The notes beneath the pieces are model-generated. The model did not search any database and had not been told where the DNA came from. It saw nothing but the letters and a program-made list of their open reading frames with translations. This document shows positions 1-12,065 of a stretch of DNA of 64,000 bases, piece by piece. The translations under genes and the position numbers were made by a program. Source of the stretch: Chrysogorgia sp. JL179-B06 (taxonomy: Eukaryota > Cnidaria > Anthozoa > Scleralcyonacea > Chrysogorgiidae); assembly GCA_035772405.1 (NCBI GenBank), contig JAYKKM010000225.1, positions 1,228,501-1,292,500 on the forward strand, in the 5' to 3' direction. How positions within the stretch are numbered: position 1 is the stretch's first letter; each line of letters starts with the position of its first letter.

Positions 1-259
1 TTTCTGTATGCTTTACTAAATAGTTCTGTAATACATAAAGTTTCTGTATGCTTTACTAAATAGTTCTGTAATACATAAAGTTCTGTATGCTTTACTAAAT
101 AGTTCTGTAATACATAAAGTTCTGTATGCTTTACTAAATAGTTCTGTAATACATAAAGTTCTGTATGCTTTACTAAATAGTTCTGTAATACATAAAGTTT
201 CTGTATGCTTTACTAAATAGTTCTGTAATACATAAAGTTCTGTATGCTTTACTAAATAG
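1..259. repeat. 39-40 bp tandem minisatellite
   Basis: About 6.5 head-to-tail copies of a 39-40 bp unit (TTCTGTATGCTTTACTAAAT followed by AGTTCTGTAATACATAAAG). Copies are nearly identical and differ mainly by one T at the junction. The array runs off the left edge. The open frame across it is only a product of the repeat. Confidence 0.95.
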
Positions 260-849
260 CCATCCCCCTCGAAACAATGGAGTCTTTGAAATTTTAAAAA
301 TTTCAAACAACCGAGTCTCAAACTAAGGAGATTTTGTTGTTTTGATTACTTCTCATTACTCTCTATTTCCTGACCAATCACAGTAATTGAACTAATCATG
401 ATTGGCACGGTGAGCATCTCACCGCCAATATATATAAGTACCTTTTATGCAATCCAACTTATTAGTTCCGCCAAAGAGCTCACAAGACAAAGAAAAATGT
501 TGCTCTGCGCGGAAAATTCCGCCTAGTGGAAAACCGGCTTAAACACGGAGTGCTTGCATACTAACCCCTAATATTAACCTTCGTACTAACCTTCCTACTA
601 ACCCTCAAACAACTAGTTTTCAGTCTTTCCGCGGAAACCTTATTTTAAAAATACTTTCACGCGATCACCATTCCATATAAGGAACAGCAAATACGTTGTC
701 CTATAGTTTCCAGGGACGAGGTACTAACCCTAAAACAACCGCCCGTAAGTCGGCAAGCCCGTAAAGCCCAACTGAGTGACCCATTGCAAAACCAACTCCC
801 ATCGATTTTATCAATTTAGTTTTCTTATAGACTAATGCACGATATAACC

Positions 850-1034
850 CTTTCCCATCTTTCATAATGGCGGCCAGTCTAAATATTCTTTTATATGCAT
901 GGCAATTAGCCTTTCTGTCTTCGTTACAAAGCGAAGATTCTTTGGAATTACAGACACACGAACGAGGTCAGAAAGGCTAATTTAAATTAATATAAAAGAA
1001 TATTTAATTTGGGTGCAATTATGAAAGAGGTCTA
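850..1034. mobile_element. MITE family A, copy 1
   Basis: Non-coding inverted-repeat element of about 185 bp. The left end (ctttcataatgg) and right end (attatgaaagaggtcta) are complementary. The interior has AT-rich arms around attagcctttctg and its inverse cagaaaggctaat. A close copy with better ends lies at 21463-21654, which shows that this is a dispersed family. No coding capacity. Confidence 0.85.
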
Positions 1035-1075
1035 TGCTCTCCACCTTATATGGAATACGTACTATAAGGCCCAGA

Positions 1076-1181
1076 TCAAACGTCGAACATTTCATGAGTC
1101 GAACTCAATGCAAATGAACTTAAACAAAAGAGTTTCCTATAATTTACATTGAGTTCGACTCATGAAAAGTTCGACGTTTGA
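1076..1181. mobile_element. short foldback (hairpin) element
   Basis: A near-perfect palindrome of about 106 bp. TCAAACGTCGAAC and TTTCATGAGTCGAACTCAATG on the left are mirrored by CATTGAGTTCGACTCATGAAA and GTTCGACGTTTGA on the right, with a loop of about 30 bp. This is consistent with a tiny MITE or a strong hairpin. Confidence 0.85.
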
Positions 1182-1193
1182 CCCGGCCACATA

Positions 1194-1456
1194 AGCCTGG
1201 TTCACACGAGAGCATAATCATAATCATAAGGACAAGACAAAAGACAAAACAAAGGAATGAAGTCAAGCCTGCGATATAAAGATGGACATAATCATAATCA
1301 TAAGCATAAGCCAAGCATAAGAAGCATAAGGCAAGAACAAAACAAAAGAGGAAAGAAAGAAAAATTATCGTTGTTTTGTCTTCGTACGTCCCAGAGCAAA
1401 AGTCAATATGCTTTGTTTTCGTTGCTTATGCTTATGTCGCTCGTGTGAACCAGGCT
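1194..1456. mobile_element. MITE family B, copy 1
   Basis: The terminal inverted repeat AGCCTGGTTCACACGAG is found at both ends (right end CTCGTGTGAACCAGGCT). The interior is purine-rich (ataatcataatcataag, acaaaacaaag). A second copy with the same ends and interior is at 2678-2899. Non-autonomous; the small frame inside is not conserved between copies. Confidence 0.9.
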
Positions 1457-1646
1457 ATAGATTACGAACAAACGAGGATGACTTTTCTATTGTATACAAA
1501 TAGAATAGTTTTCTAGTTGACCATAAAGCAAAAGGGAAAGTCGCTCGCACGACTATATTCGAGGGAAATGCCGTCTAGTGGAAAACCGGTTTTAGACGCT
1601 TTAAAATATCTCCACGTATATACAACATTCTTTAATTTCAACTTAC

Positions 1647-1787
1647 TCTTTTAATATCTATATTTAGACCATCAAGATCACTCTCCTTATCTCTGATTGA
1701 TTTTTCCAATGAAGTAGCTCTGTTTCCCTCTTTGGTACTCAAGTTCTTAATACTCACTAATTCTTCCACCTTGTCTTGAAGTGCAAC
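1647..1787 (-). CDS. ERC/ELKS-like coiled-coil protein, internal exon (6th seen)
   Basis: A 141-nt exon in phase 0 on both sides encoding 47 residues of charged heptad-type sequence (starts VALQDKVEELVS, ends LNIDIKR). It follows a CAG acceptor with a pyrimidine-rich lead and ends at a GTAAGT donor. In order and register it fits the ERC coiled coil after the exon at 6554-6811, with alternating E/K and L spacing and a SLEKSIRDKESDL core. This is the last ERC exon before the left edge. The family has several hundred more residues C-terminal to this point, which must lie outside the window. Family assignment rests on the diagnostic exons at 33982 and 26236; this exon alone would only be called coiled coil. 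Confidence 0.8.
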
Positions 1788-2005
1788 CTGAAGAAAAATT
1801 ATAATTAAAGGAGGTATAGAGTGGAATTATATACAGATTTACTTAAAAGGTTTTCGTCACCATGAGTTTCACGCGCGTTGGCAATCTTCACTTACCTGAA
1901 TATTCTAAACATTCTAAAGAAAATATATATACATATATAAATATATTGTTAATTTCAGCATAGCTGGTTTAAATGGAGCCCATATATATATTATATATTT
2001 ATAAG

Positions 2006-2146
2006 TAATACCATGACAAGAGGGAAATTAGTGATTAAATGTTCCTGAAAGCCGAGGGAAGATTTGTGGAAGTGACTTTCACAAACCTTCCCGAGGATTG
2101 ATGGACATTTATAATCACTCATGATTTCACAACATGTCATGGTATT
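2006..2146. mobile_element. MITE family C palindrome, copy 1
   Basis: About 140-bp inverted repeat: TAATACCATGACA at the left is mirrored by TGTCATGGTATTA at the right. The inner arms carry GGGAAATTAGTGATTAAATG and its inverse. A related palindrome with the same GGGAAATTAGTGATTAAATG core lies at 25322-25412. Confidence 0.8.
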
Positions 2147-2153
2147 AGTTTGT

Positions 2154-2350
2154 AAAGGCCTGTTTAAACATGCGATTTTTGCTGCGATTTTTCTGACCCC
2201 GACGTATGCGATATAATGGAAGACTCACTAAAGTATTGAACGTCACAGATCTGCACAAATGGTTCAATACATTTGTAAGACAATCCATTTGATCGCATGT
2301 GTTAAAAAGAGAAAAATCGCATCAAAAATCGCCTGTGTAAACGGACCTTA
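2154..2350. mobile_element. MITE family D
   Basis: About 197-bp foldback. The left arm AAGGCCTGTTTAAACATGCG then ATTTTTGCTGCGATTTTTC is mirrored by GAAAAATCGCATCAAAAATC then GCCTGTGTAAACGGACCTTA. It has no ORF. It lies immediately beside the family C palindrome, so elements are stacked here. Confidence 0.85.
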
Positions 2351-2677
2351 ATAGCATGTTTACCGGCGAAATATAATTTAATGTATTGTTTGATATTCAT
2401 TGCGAATTGTCAGCTGATGCATTAGCTGACAATTAGACGTTTTCTCTGTTTCGAGGGCATTTACGTGATCACCTAGTGAGAACAAAAATCGAGGTAAACA
2501 TGGTATATTATGATATATAATTCTTACAATCTAAACTTTACAAACGGTACACGGTATTTCATGTTTTACGCAAGATTACGTTAAGCATGTGAAATTGAAA
2601 CACCGTCCATGACAGCTATAACATTTGGATTATATAAGAATTATATATTAATATATAACAAGCTCTACACCCTTTAA

Positions 2678-2899
2678 AGCCTGGTTCACACGTGAGTATA
2701 AGCATAAACACAAAACAAAAGGCAAAACAAATGAATGAAGTCAAGCCTGCGGCATAAATAAGATCACAGTCCAAGTATAAGCCAAGAGCAGAACAAAAGA
2801 CGAAACAAAGAAAAATTCTCGTTATTTTGTCGTCGCAAGCCCCTGAGAAGACATGCTTTGTTTTCGTATTGATCTTATGTCGCTAGTGTAAACCAGGCT
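2678..2899. mobile_element. MITE family B, copy 2
   Basis: 222 bp, bounded by AGCCTGGTTCACACG and GTGTAAACCAGGCT. It shares the aaacaaaaggcaaaacaaa and gaatgaagtcaagcctgcg interior with the copy at 1194-1456. Confidence 0.88.
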
Positions 2900-3387
2900 T
2901 TACTGTAATAGCGTAGAGTCTGGCTGCTATTAATAGCTCAAAAAGCGGACAAACAAACCAAATTTGACTCACAAATGATTGCAAATGAGCTATTTCTTTT
3001 GTTATGGCCGCAAGAATTATGGGTAAAAGCGGACAAACATCGGTACTGACGTCATCTCGACGGAGCGCTATTGAAACAATGAACGGTATTTTGTATAAAG
3101 TTCTAAATTTGGCATCTGAATAGGATGCGGCACTGGAGTTTTAATTCAAATGCAGACGTTTTATTTTATATAAAAATAGGTACTACAACTAGTGTTGTAT
3201 CACCAACATAGTTACAGTGTAGCAAACATGAATAACACAGTGGGTACAAAAGGAAAAATGATGGAATACGATAAGTGGGTGACGTGTCATGCAAAATGGC
3301 GACGGGAAATAATGGGTTCGGTTTGTTTCATGAGTGAAAGAGAATTGAAGCGTAGAAGGATATTGTAGGTTCGTATGCTTTTATCGG

Positions 3388-3427
3388 GAGTAACCCTCGA
3401 TACTTTCAACCTTTTGGTCTTCATCAG
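3388..3427 (-). ncRNA. hammerhead ribozyme-like core (relic)
   Basis: On the minus strand: CTGATGA, an unpaired A, GACC, an AAAA loop, GGTT (stem II with one G-U pair), then GAAA. This is followed by AGTA ... TACT, which could close stem III, and a C in the cleavage position. Stem I is not convincing. Hammerheads of this kind are known in Penelope-like elements. I infer a remnant of such an element, since no reverse transcriptase is next to it. Confidence 0.45.
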
Positions 3428-3727
3428 GAGGAGTTTTCAGGGCAGGGAGTTAATGTTTTATCCGTTAGTATGAAGGGCGATGGTACAGACGAGCTAATGT
3501 GTGTATATATTGTAAGCAAAACATGTGTAAAGATGAACAAAAATCGAATGATATAATAAAGTAATAAATATTACTGAATGTCTTGTTAATTGGTGTAGTC
3601 TGTAACATCCAGCCATTCTGAATAATATTATCTAAATAATATTCTGAATGATATTATCCAAATAATTTTTTTCTAATTTAATATTTGCCATCCAAGGTAG
3701 GAGCTATCAATTGAGAGACTGGATTTA

Positions 3728-3945
3728 TCTATCTATATATATATATATATCCATCTATCTATCCATCTATCCATCTATCCATCTATCCATCTATCCATCC
3801 ATCCATCCATATCTATATCTATATCTATATCTATATCTATATCTATATCTATATCTATATCTATATCTATATCTATATCTATATCTATATCTATATCTAT
3901 ATCTATATCTATATCTATATCTATAATCTATATCTATATCTATAA
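3728..3945. repeat. ATCT / ATATCT microsatellite
   Basis: A compound array of (TA)n, (ATCC)/(ATCT)n, then a long run of the hexamer ATATCT. Translated frames here are pure Tyr-Leu / Ile-Tyr repeats and are rejected as genes. Confidence 0.97.
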
Positions 3946-5475
3946 TCTATATACAATAACCTGTTTACTATGCGCATTCTCATTGGTTGTTGGCCATGAT
4001 CTATTAGAGGACAGATGCACGGATCACGTCAGCTCACGTCAAATCACGTCAGCCGACTGCATTTATCTTTTTTCATGCCCCATGAGAAATCGCCAAAGAG
4101 CTAATAAGCCTTTTGAATGGTTTGTTTTCAATTTTTATTGTATAAAACAAATAGATTCCATTTTGCCGTTGTCTGTTCAGTTATAGATGCACAGAGGACG
4201 TCAAAACGTGATAAGAACATCAGTGACTCACTCGACTATCGTCTCGTGGGCCACTTTTTTGTTCTTACCACGTTCTGACATAAACATTTATATGATAAAC
4301 ATGAACATTTATATGTACGAGTATCCTAAGCTATTTACATTTTACAACATTCGCGACCGTGTTGTACTGTATATCCGATACAAAACCCTCAGTGGATACG
4401 AATACTATTTTATAAAACAAATAGAAAATGACTTTTGCGTCTCTATACTTTGATAGAAACAAGAATGGCGTCAATTCAACTGGAAAAATGCATAAAAACA
4501 CTTGGGCCCACCTCGTATTTTCACTATAAGGATTTTCAGAGACACAGAGGCGCCGGAGCCACGGGGGCAGCCGTGTGCCCTTTGGTACCATTACAATATC
4601 TTATACTTCGTTTTGAGTTTATTTTATTACTTTAAGTTAAAATATATACAGCCCAAATTGTGCGCGAGATGCGTAATGAGGAAAATGAGGAGGAATGAGA
4701 CCGAACAAATCGTCGCTGGTCGTCGTGGTCGACGATTGACGAAGTATAGGTTGTCTAATTTGGTTACACAGAGGCACGCAACAGACGCAAGCCATTTCCT
4801 ATTTGTTAAATATTAAAATATATTATTAATACGTTATTATGTTACATATATCCACTTAGCATTAATTATTGTTATTCACAAACGTTTACTGTGAGTCCAG
4901 TAATAGATATTAAATAAACAGAGGCAATTTCCTTTCGTTTGTTTGCCAAGTAAGGTTTCCTAGAGATTCCGCTGCCCTGAGTTGCCTCTGGCGTCCCTGC
5001 AGAGACGCAAGCAGTTTTCTATTTGTTAATTAGAAACATGGCTTTTAGCCAATCAGAACACACATTTTAAAAATGCTATTTTATAACAATGGTATAGAAA
5101 CCACGTGACATATTTTCACGACGAAAAATACTCCAACGAAACTGAAGTTTAATAGCACTTTGTAGAGATGACGTCAGTACCCATGTTTGTCCGCATTTAC
5201 CCATAATTATTGCGGCCATAACAAAAGAAAATAGCTCATTTGCAATCATTTGTAAGTCAAATTTGGTTTGCTTGTACGCATTTTGAGCTATTAATAGCAA
5301 CCGCTTAAAGGGCTATTTGAAATGGTCCATTATGAAATACGCCGCTGCCTATCGGAACGGATCAAAGCGATGCAAGCTCTGGCAGGCTCTACATCATAGA
5401 AGAAAAACTACACATAAAAAAGCCGACAAAACAAAACAAAACGTCATGATAACATATATTATATTTACAGATACT

Positions 5476-6285
5476 ATTTACGGAAAGCGAGAGATAAGCA
5501 TTGTTTCTTTTTTGCGAAAAACTCGGCCTTATACGTCACTATCTGCATGCTACTCGATATCTATCAACAATTAGTATCAACCAACTAGTGGTCTATTACA
5601 AATTCGGCATTCTGATTGGCTGAGCTACTAGTGGTCTATTTGTGACCCAATCACAAACCTTCTTATACTGGAATATTCCTATCCTGACCAATCAGAAGCC
5701 ACGACATATTCGTGCTGCAAGCAAAACCTGGAATCTAGTCCAAACGTGGCGTCCGCTAAAATTTATATACGAGTGATGAAATCATAAAAGTAATGGAAAA
5801 TTGTTCAGTTTGATATTTTCGAATAAGAAAATGAATTCGTTTATGCCTATGGAGTATATCTACACCAAATTTGAAGCAAAGTAATTACAATCTCGTTTTT
5901 TTGTGAGCGATTGTTTATCATGTGCCATCGAGCTACTCTACATTTTGAATGGGGAGACTTCTACAAACAAAAAGGTAAAACTATCTGAAAATTTGGAACA
6001 ATGTTTGATAAAACTTTTTTACGTTAAAGAAAGGTTGTTTATGGTTGATACTAAAACAATTAGACAACTCGCCCTCGTTGTCTAATTGTTAATTACTATA
6101 GATAAAACGTAGCGCAGCCAATCAGAATTATCAGATTGTAGATACTATTTACAGATACTATTTATTTTTACAGATACTACTTACTATTTACTATTTACGG
6201 AAAGCGAGAGATAAGCCGTTTTTTTTGCGAAAAACTCGGCCTTATACGTCACTTTATGCTACTCGATATTTATCGACAACTATAG
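5476..6285. repeat. dispersed direct repeat pair in otherwise featureless DNA
   Basis: The block at 5476-5572 (from CGGAAAGCGAGAGATAAGC through GCGAAAAACTCGGCC to CTACTCGATATCTATC) recurs in the same orientation at 6188-6285 with few changes. In between are short palindromes (AACTAGTGGTCTATT repeats) and the self-complementary AATTAGACAACTCGCCCTCG then TTGTCTAATT, related to a longer hairpin at 63615-63712. No supported gene. Confidence 0.7.
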
Positions 6286-6553
6286 ATAACACGTAGCGTA
6301 GCCAATCAGATTGCAGGTCGCCGTATGCGAGGGATTTTTGATTTTGCGTTGTAATTCATTATCAAAAATTCCGTGCTACCAAAGCGAGCACGAATTTCAG
6401 GTTTAAGATGACAACCTGGTGAATTCAAAGAGAATATAAAATGTCCTACTAGTTTTTGAACTTTCGGACACAACAGCGAGGGTTCTGGGAACTAGGCACA
6501 AACAGTGATATACAGGTGCGACCACAAATCGTCAGTTGAAAAACCACTCTTAC

Positions 6554-6811
6554 CTCTTTTTCTAGCACTTTTGTGTTCAACATATTCACTTGATGCTGTA
6601 AATTCTCCGTTTCCGTCTCATGTTCCTCGATCAAATTCGTGTTTTTATGCTCTAAACTTGACATCTTCTGGTCTTTTTCTTTAATCATCTTTCGTAAACT
6701 TTTAATAGTTGTAGATAATTCGCTATGTTCGGCATCCAAGCCAGCAGCATGATTCTTGCTACTCGACAACAGTTGCGCTTTCTCTGACAGCTCGTTTTCC
6801 AAACCATTGCA
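6554..6811 (-). CDS. ERC/ELKS-like coiled-coil protein, internal exon (5th seen)
   Basis: A 258-nt phase-0 exon of 86 residues, from a TTCCATTCCAG acceptor to a GAG|GTAAGA donor. It is entirely coiled coil, rich in E, K, L and S (begins CNGLENELSEKAQLL, ends NTKVLEKE). The spacing of LENELSEK ... IKSLRKMIKEKDQKMSSLE resembles the central ERC coiled coil, where a similar D/S-rich break is followed by a second helix. The flanking intron towards exon 4 is short (about 800 bp, mostly a (TA)n run). The frame stays open into the intron but loses helical character there. Confidence 0.85.
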
Positions 6812-7076
6812 CTGGAATGGAATCAAATAATAAAACCATGCGTAATTACTTCTCATCAAACCGACATACGAAGTCCCAGACTGGTCAAGTATTTTAAATA
6901 AATCAATGTCAACTAAGTATATCAAGAACAATGTGAGTTCTGAATCTGAGAGCTCCAAACGTTATTCTGTCCGCTCAAAACCAAACAGACATTTTTTGGT
7001 AATTTGAATTGAACATAATCATAAGAACTTGAACATAAGCATTTGAACATAAAAAAAAGGATAAAACAAAAGGCAA

Positions 7077-7282
<206 letters not shown>

Positions 7283-7605
7283 CATTTTCCCACCTTTTGC
7301 ATTGAATCTATATAATAAAAAGAAAATTACAAGGTGGCTTGAAGATATGAATTTTATCTTCTCGTGGTAAAAACAATATTTTACTCATTCGCTACGCTCA
7401 TTCGTTTAAAAACATTGTTTTCACTGCACTCGAAGATAAAATCCATATTTTCGCACCACCGTGTAATATCCTCTACAATTAAATATGCTCTACAATTAAT
7501 TAAATCCTTGAAGGTTCAGAGATGAATAAGGAAAAAACGAAGGTTCCGTGAGAATTACATCAAAGCTGCAGCGCGATGTGAAATTTTGATTTAATAATAT
7601 GTTAC

Positions 7606-7773
7606 CTTCTCTTTCAACGAAGCTATTTGCTTTTCTCTTGATTGAATAAGAGTATTCAAAACATCAACTTCACCACTGTTCTGGGAATGTAAAGAACTAA
7701 GAGACAATACTTCTTTTTCTTTATCTCCCAAAAGTCTCTCTTTTTTATCCATGCGATCTCTTACCGAGCGAAG
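7606..7773 (-). CDS. ERC/ELKS-like coiled-coil protein, internal exon (4th seen)
   Basis: A 168-nt phase-0 exon of 56 residues with a TTGTTAG acceptor and AAG|GTAACA donor. It begins LRSVRDRMDKKERLL and ends REKQIASLKEK. It is too short to stand out as an ORF but is flanked by good splice sites in the right frame. It continues the helix of the exon at 19308-19475. The pattern LR-x-R-x4-KE-x-LL ... GE-x3-L ... RE-x2-I-x2-LK is the one seen in the ERC central coiled coil. Confidence 0.82.
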
Positions 7774-7850
7774 CTAACAAGGAAAAAATATATGAATTTT
7801 AATAGCACGACACACATATATATATAAAAAAATTCAATGCTCCACACGGA

Positions 7851-8144
<294 letters not shown>

Positions 8145-9250
8145 GCTTTATTGCCCCCTTATCAGAGGAGTAAATTATTTAAAAATGTTTACATAGAAAT
8201 TACTAATTAAAGAAAAGTTCTTTTATATAGGATATATATCTAGCTGTCCTTAAATAAAATTTCCTTTGATCATCCTTGCTCCAGTTCATTATTCCGCTCC
8301 TATCTCCAAATATTGTTTCTATAAACTGATCATTATCCATTAAATGTAATTCAGATGAAATACTAAGTGGCAAGTTATCTATTATCCAATCCCATAACAT
8401 GTTTCGTTCTACATCCGATTCTTTACAGTATAACAATGCATGTTTCAGTAGATCTCTACAAAAAGCTGTCAACAATCTGTCACATTCTCCGCCACAATGG
8501 TTCACACTGTCACCTCCCAGCCATGGGTATACGATCCACACAATATACGCAGTACGTCTGTTATTTCACTCACATAGATGGGGAACTGCCTAGCCAGATT
8601 CCACCAGAAAATTGGTTCCAACTTTTGATGAACCATAGTATATAAACGTAGCTGGGGATTGGTCACAATCTTTTCTCTCCATTCATTTTCATGTACTTCT
8701 GTAATCGATGATTTAACTATTCCCTTCCACCTTGATTTATTAGGAAATGTGCCATTATTACTGAATTCTTCAATATAATGTAAAATATTATACCGATTTA
8801 AAACTCGTATTATATTGGAATAAAACCTGTTTTCCTGCTTTCAAAACTCCATTTCCATCGTATAAATCTTCTTTTGAATATCCGTTTACAAGATAAACCG
8901 TTCCACGAGTTTATAATTCTACCCAAAAAGTAAAGCTTCCTTTTATCAATCTCTGATGAAATATTCCACAGTCCAAGTAACCCTCTGCACGCTGATCCCG
9001 ACGTTCCTGGTAGAAAACCTTGCATTATCCTGATTATTTGGTTTTGAACTTTTTCCAATTGTTTTGTGATACCTCCATTTAATCTCCATAATTCACATCC
9101 ATATAAAAACTTTTCAATACCAATTGTTTTCCAAAGTTTAAGCGATATAAGAGGATTCAGCTCAAGATGTCTTCCCCCTCCTCTTATTATCCGAATGCTT
9201 CGGAGCCAATCAAAACTCGGAAGAATGAAACGAGAAATCACGAGTATTTC
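8145..9250 (-). pseudogene. 5'-truncated LINE reverse transcriptase C-terminal region
   Basis: Two minus-strand blocks, 9241-8810 and 8541-8203, in different frames. The first has the post-palm signature of CR1/L1-like LINE polyproteins (KFLYGCELWRLNGG, QLEKVQNQIIRIMQG, then a short GLW-x-ISSEI segment). The second is the C-terminal tail (LLKHALLYCKESD, ERNMLWDWII). The catalytic palm is missing. Frame breaks and the microsatellite tail mark a dead, 5'-truncated insertion in an ERC intron. Confidence 0.75.
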
Positions 9251-10062
9251 CGATCAATGAGAATTGGATCAAGCAGCAGATACATGCACGTTGAGCATGG
9301 CCGGAGTGTTCAATTTGGCATATTTATTATCTCAAATAATTAATAATTCATGAGGTAAACACAAAGGTAATCAGTACCAGGTCGAATATGTGATTAAACA
9401 CATTGAACGTTATCTCGGTCAATATTTACTCAATTTCAATTCTGAAAACAGATTTGGAATTACCGAGTCCAAGTACATAACACACGTGTCTTCAGGTAAT
9501 ATCAACACAGCTTTACCTGCCCCTTGCACTTCTATTTACAGGATTTGAGGAAAGGTCCAAAAGAACTCGCAAAACCGAGCTTTTACTGTTTACAGCCTGG
9601 ATCTCATCAGTACCTTTAGTAGCTGACATAATGATTTTTAAACCAATGAGCGCCCGGAATACCGATGAATTAATTGCGATTTCGCAACATTGACAAAACG
9701 GAGACGAAACCTAGACTCATGCTACCACAAGTAACCACTCTATTAAGTACGTCAAACATTATTCAGTCCCAACCATCCTTATTCACAGTATAAGTGGTAA
9801 TTATTTAAATCCCTGTTTGAACAACGGTGTTGGGACTTACGCAATGTCATTCCCAACATCAAAAGCCTTCTCATATTTGCTTTGGAAAAAACGTAGGTTT
9901 CCGGAGGATTCCGGTCTGCTAGTCGATTTTAAAAACCTTCTTGCACATCCGCGCATCTTTTGTATACATGGAAGTAACATTCGGTAGATAGCACCTTTTT
10001 GACACTTTCTATTGTTATACATTTTTTCTTCTTCTTTTGAGGTTATTTTCTCAAATTTATAA
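9251..10062. other. no recognisable gene
   Basis: AT-rich intronic DNA of ERC. I see no splice-flanked coding segment, no terminal repeats and no RNA gene here. Confidence 0.5.
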
Positions 10063-10070
10063 TAATAATG

Positions 10071-10109
<39 letters not shown>
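10063..10109. repeat. (AAT)n microsatellite
   Basis: About 15 AAT units with one GAT. It directly precedes the 5' truncation point of the LINE fragment at 10111. Confidence 0.95.
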
Positions 10110-10110
10110 G

Positions 10111-10930
10111 GAGCGGAGGTAGAGTGGGATAATTGAAGGCAAAAGAGTTGCATGGGCAATTATAAAGGCAAACAGAGAAGGTAGCCAGTGAAGAAAGTTG
10201 GACATGGTTAAGAAAAGGTCAGCTGAAGAAAGAGACAGAAGGGTGTTGATGGCTGCACAGAGTCAGTCATTAAGAACTAACGCCATTAAGACTAAAATTG
10301 ACAAGACTCAGGGAAACTCGCTGTGTCGCTGGTGTGGAAGGAAAGACGAAACAGCTAACCATCTGTTGAGTGAATGCTCCAAGCTGGCACAAACAGAGTA
10401 CAAACACAAACATGACGGAGTCGCAAAAGCCCTGCATTGGGACATATGCAAACAGTACGGATTAGAACATGAAGAGAAATGGTATGAACACGATCCAGAG
10501 AAAGTGATGGAAAGTGATGACATTAAGATCTCGTGGGACTTCTCTATTCAAACCGACAAAAGGATTGATCATAATCGACCTGATATTGTGGTCATACGAA
10601 AGAAGGATCGAAGCTGCCAATTAATAGACCTGGCATGTCCAGGAGATAGTAGGGTGGTGGAGGAGCAAGAAAAATGAAATGAAAAATGTAGGCGCTATGG
10701 AAGTTAAAGGAGGTTAAGATCGTGCCTATTGTGATAGGTGCATTAGGAACTGTCTCCGTTAACCTGAAGGGGTATTTGAAAAACATAAATGTGTCGATAG
10801 GAGTGGATGTGATTCAGAAGACAGTGTTACTGGGATCAGCCCGAATCCTCAGAAGAACCCTCACGATCTAAGGCAGCTGGTTGCTACATGACGGAGGAGT
10901 TTCCAGTGTCTATTTACACTGTGATTATAT
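10111..10930 (+). pseudogene. R2-type LINE C-terminal fragment: zinc knuckle plus restriction-like endonuclease
   Basis: An open stretch at 10198-10677 encodes a knuckle (LCRWCGRKDETANHLLSEC, i.e. C-x2-C-x8-H-x4-C) followed after about 80 residues by RPDIVVIRKKDRSCQLIDLACP. RPD and the hydrophobic-ID pair are the signature of the PD-(D/E)XK endonuclease of site-specific LINEs. After a break near 10677 the tail resumes in another frame (KIVPIVIGALGTVSVNL, then GSARILRRTLTI). The element is 5'-truncated against (AAT)n and frameshifted, hence inactive. It is a different subfamily from the intact element at 12066. Confidence 0.75.
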
Positions 10931-11077
10931 GACAAAATAATATTTATTCAGGGAGCCCATATCACCAAAGGTATTTTTCAATGGGGTGCTGCAAGAATAA
11001 AATACATAGATAACAGTAAAAAGTCTAGTTATAAGAGTTCAAAATGTTAAAATGTTAAGAAAAGAGTTTCCTCTTAA

Positions 11078-11382
11078 AGTGCCAATAACCTCTACAGGGA
11101 TTTAATATATTTTTGATATTTGGAACACTCTGAGAAGAAATGTAATATATCTTCTCAGACAAACTTCATCTTCATAGAGTTTTTCACAGTCAAAGTTACC
11201 GGATGTGACGTCTACCAGGAATACTTGTGAAATGAAACAAAAGAAAACCGGTATGCAATTCCTGGGTAGACGTCACATCCGGTATGAAGATGAAGTTTTT
11301 GTCTGAGAAGATATATTACATTTCTTCTTAGAATGTTCCAAATATCAAAAATATATTAAATCCCTGTTGGGTTATAGGCACT
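11078..11382. mobile_element. MITE family E, copy 1
   Basis: A 305-bp palindrome starting AGTGCCAATAACCTCTACAG and ending in its complement (TTATAGGCACT). The interior has TTGATATTTGGAACA, AATGTAATATATCTTCTCAG and ATGAAGATGAAG-type arms around a centre containing GACGTC. Copies are at 40314-40629 and 53310-53773. Confidence 0.9.
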
Positions 11383-11690
11383 CCCACTGAACTTTTAATT
11401 TCAATATCTACACTCTACATCATTCCAGTCCTTAACCGCGCGAAAAACAAAATGTTGTTTTCCCCACTCCCTTTTTGTAACTGCACACGCGCAGATATAT
11501 TGTAGTCGCGCTGATGAGTGATGTAACTGTAAGTAACAGTAGCATAGTTAAGGCGCAGATACATGTACGCCTAACGTACCTACTTTTACATAAGTAGAAG
11601 ATTAGTGATTCGTTTATAGTTTCATAAGTAAAATTAAGAATATATTGTTGTAAGAGCATTGAGACTATTGTATAATGCTCCTAATACGTC

Positions 11691-11691
<1 letters not shown>

Positions 11692-11770
<79 letters not shown>

Positions 11771-11773
11771 TTA
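11692..11773. repeat. (ATT)n microsatellite
   Basis: About 27 ATT units, interrupted once by TTT. One of five ATT/AAT arrays in the window, four of which touch endonuclease-bearing LINE sequence. Confidence 0.97.
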
Positions 11774-11849
11774 CTTTTAAAATAGACGTATCGGTATATA
11801 TTCATATTTTCATTTGTATAGTCTTTAATTGATAGTTTATAGTGGTTCA

Positions 11850-11924
11850 AGTAGTCAATTGTAAATTACCTCATTGAGCGAGATTTATAATTGTATATAT
11901 AACAAAAGATTTAAATAAAGTTTC

Positions 11925-11969
<45 letters not shown>
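11850..11969 (+). mobile_element. LINE 3'-end fragment ending in (ATT)n
   Basis: A short sequence ending GATTTAAATAAAGTTTCC and then (ATT)n (11930-11969). It resembles the 3' terminus of the intact element (TTGAATTTAAATAAAATT plus (ATT)n at 15620). I read it as the 3' tail of an older copy into whose ATT tail the full element inserted. Confidence 0.45.
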
Positions 11970-11972
<3 letters not shown>

Positions 11973-12065
11973 CTGGAATACGATATACTGGAATGTCGTA
12001 AAAGAGCTGTAGAGCAACATGGAAGAAATAACGATAATGCAACTGGTCGTGGAAGAACTGGGTAT

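Larger units (their letters stand above)
2926..5298. mobile_element. 2.4-kb element with about 150-bp terminal inverted repeats
   Basis: The arm at 2926-3073 (from GCTATTAATAGCTCA through TTGCAAATGAGCTATTTC to TACTGACGTCATC) recurs in reverse complement at 5151-5298. The interior holds a decayed hammerhead-like core (3388-3427), a long microsatellite (3728-3945) and short non-conserved frames. No transposase is visible, so this is either a non-autonomous DNA element or two inverted copies of one short repeat trapping other DNA. Confidence 0.6.

Noticed and set aside
16..321. 101-residue minus-strand ORF with LCITELFSKAYRT repeats
   Set aside because: It is only the translation of the 39-40 bp tandem array; the period is a multiple of three by chance in part of the array, and nothing else supports coding.
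3711..3926. Tyr-Leu/Ser-Ile repeat ORF
   Set aside because: Pure microsatellite translation.
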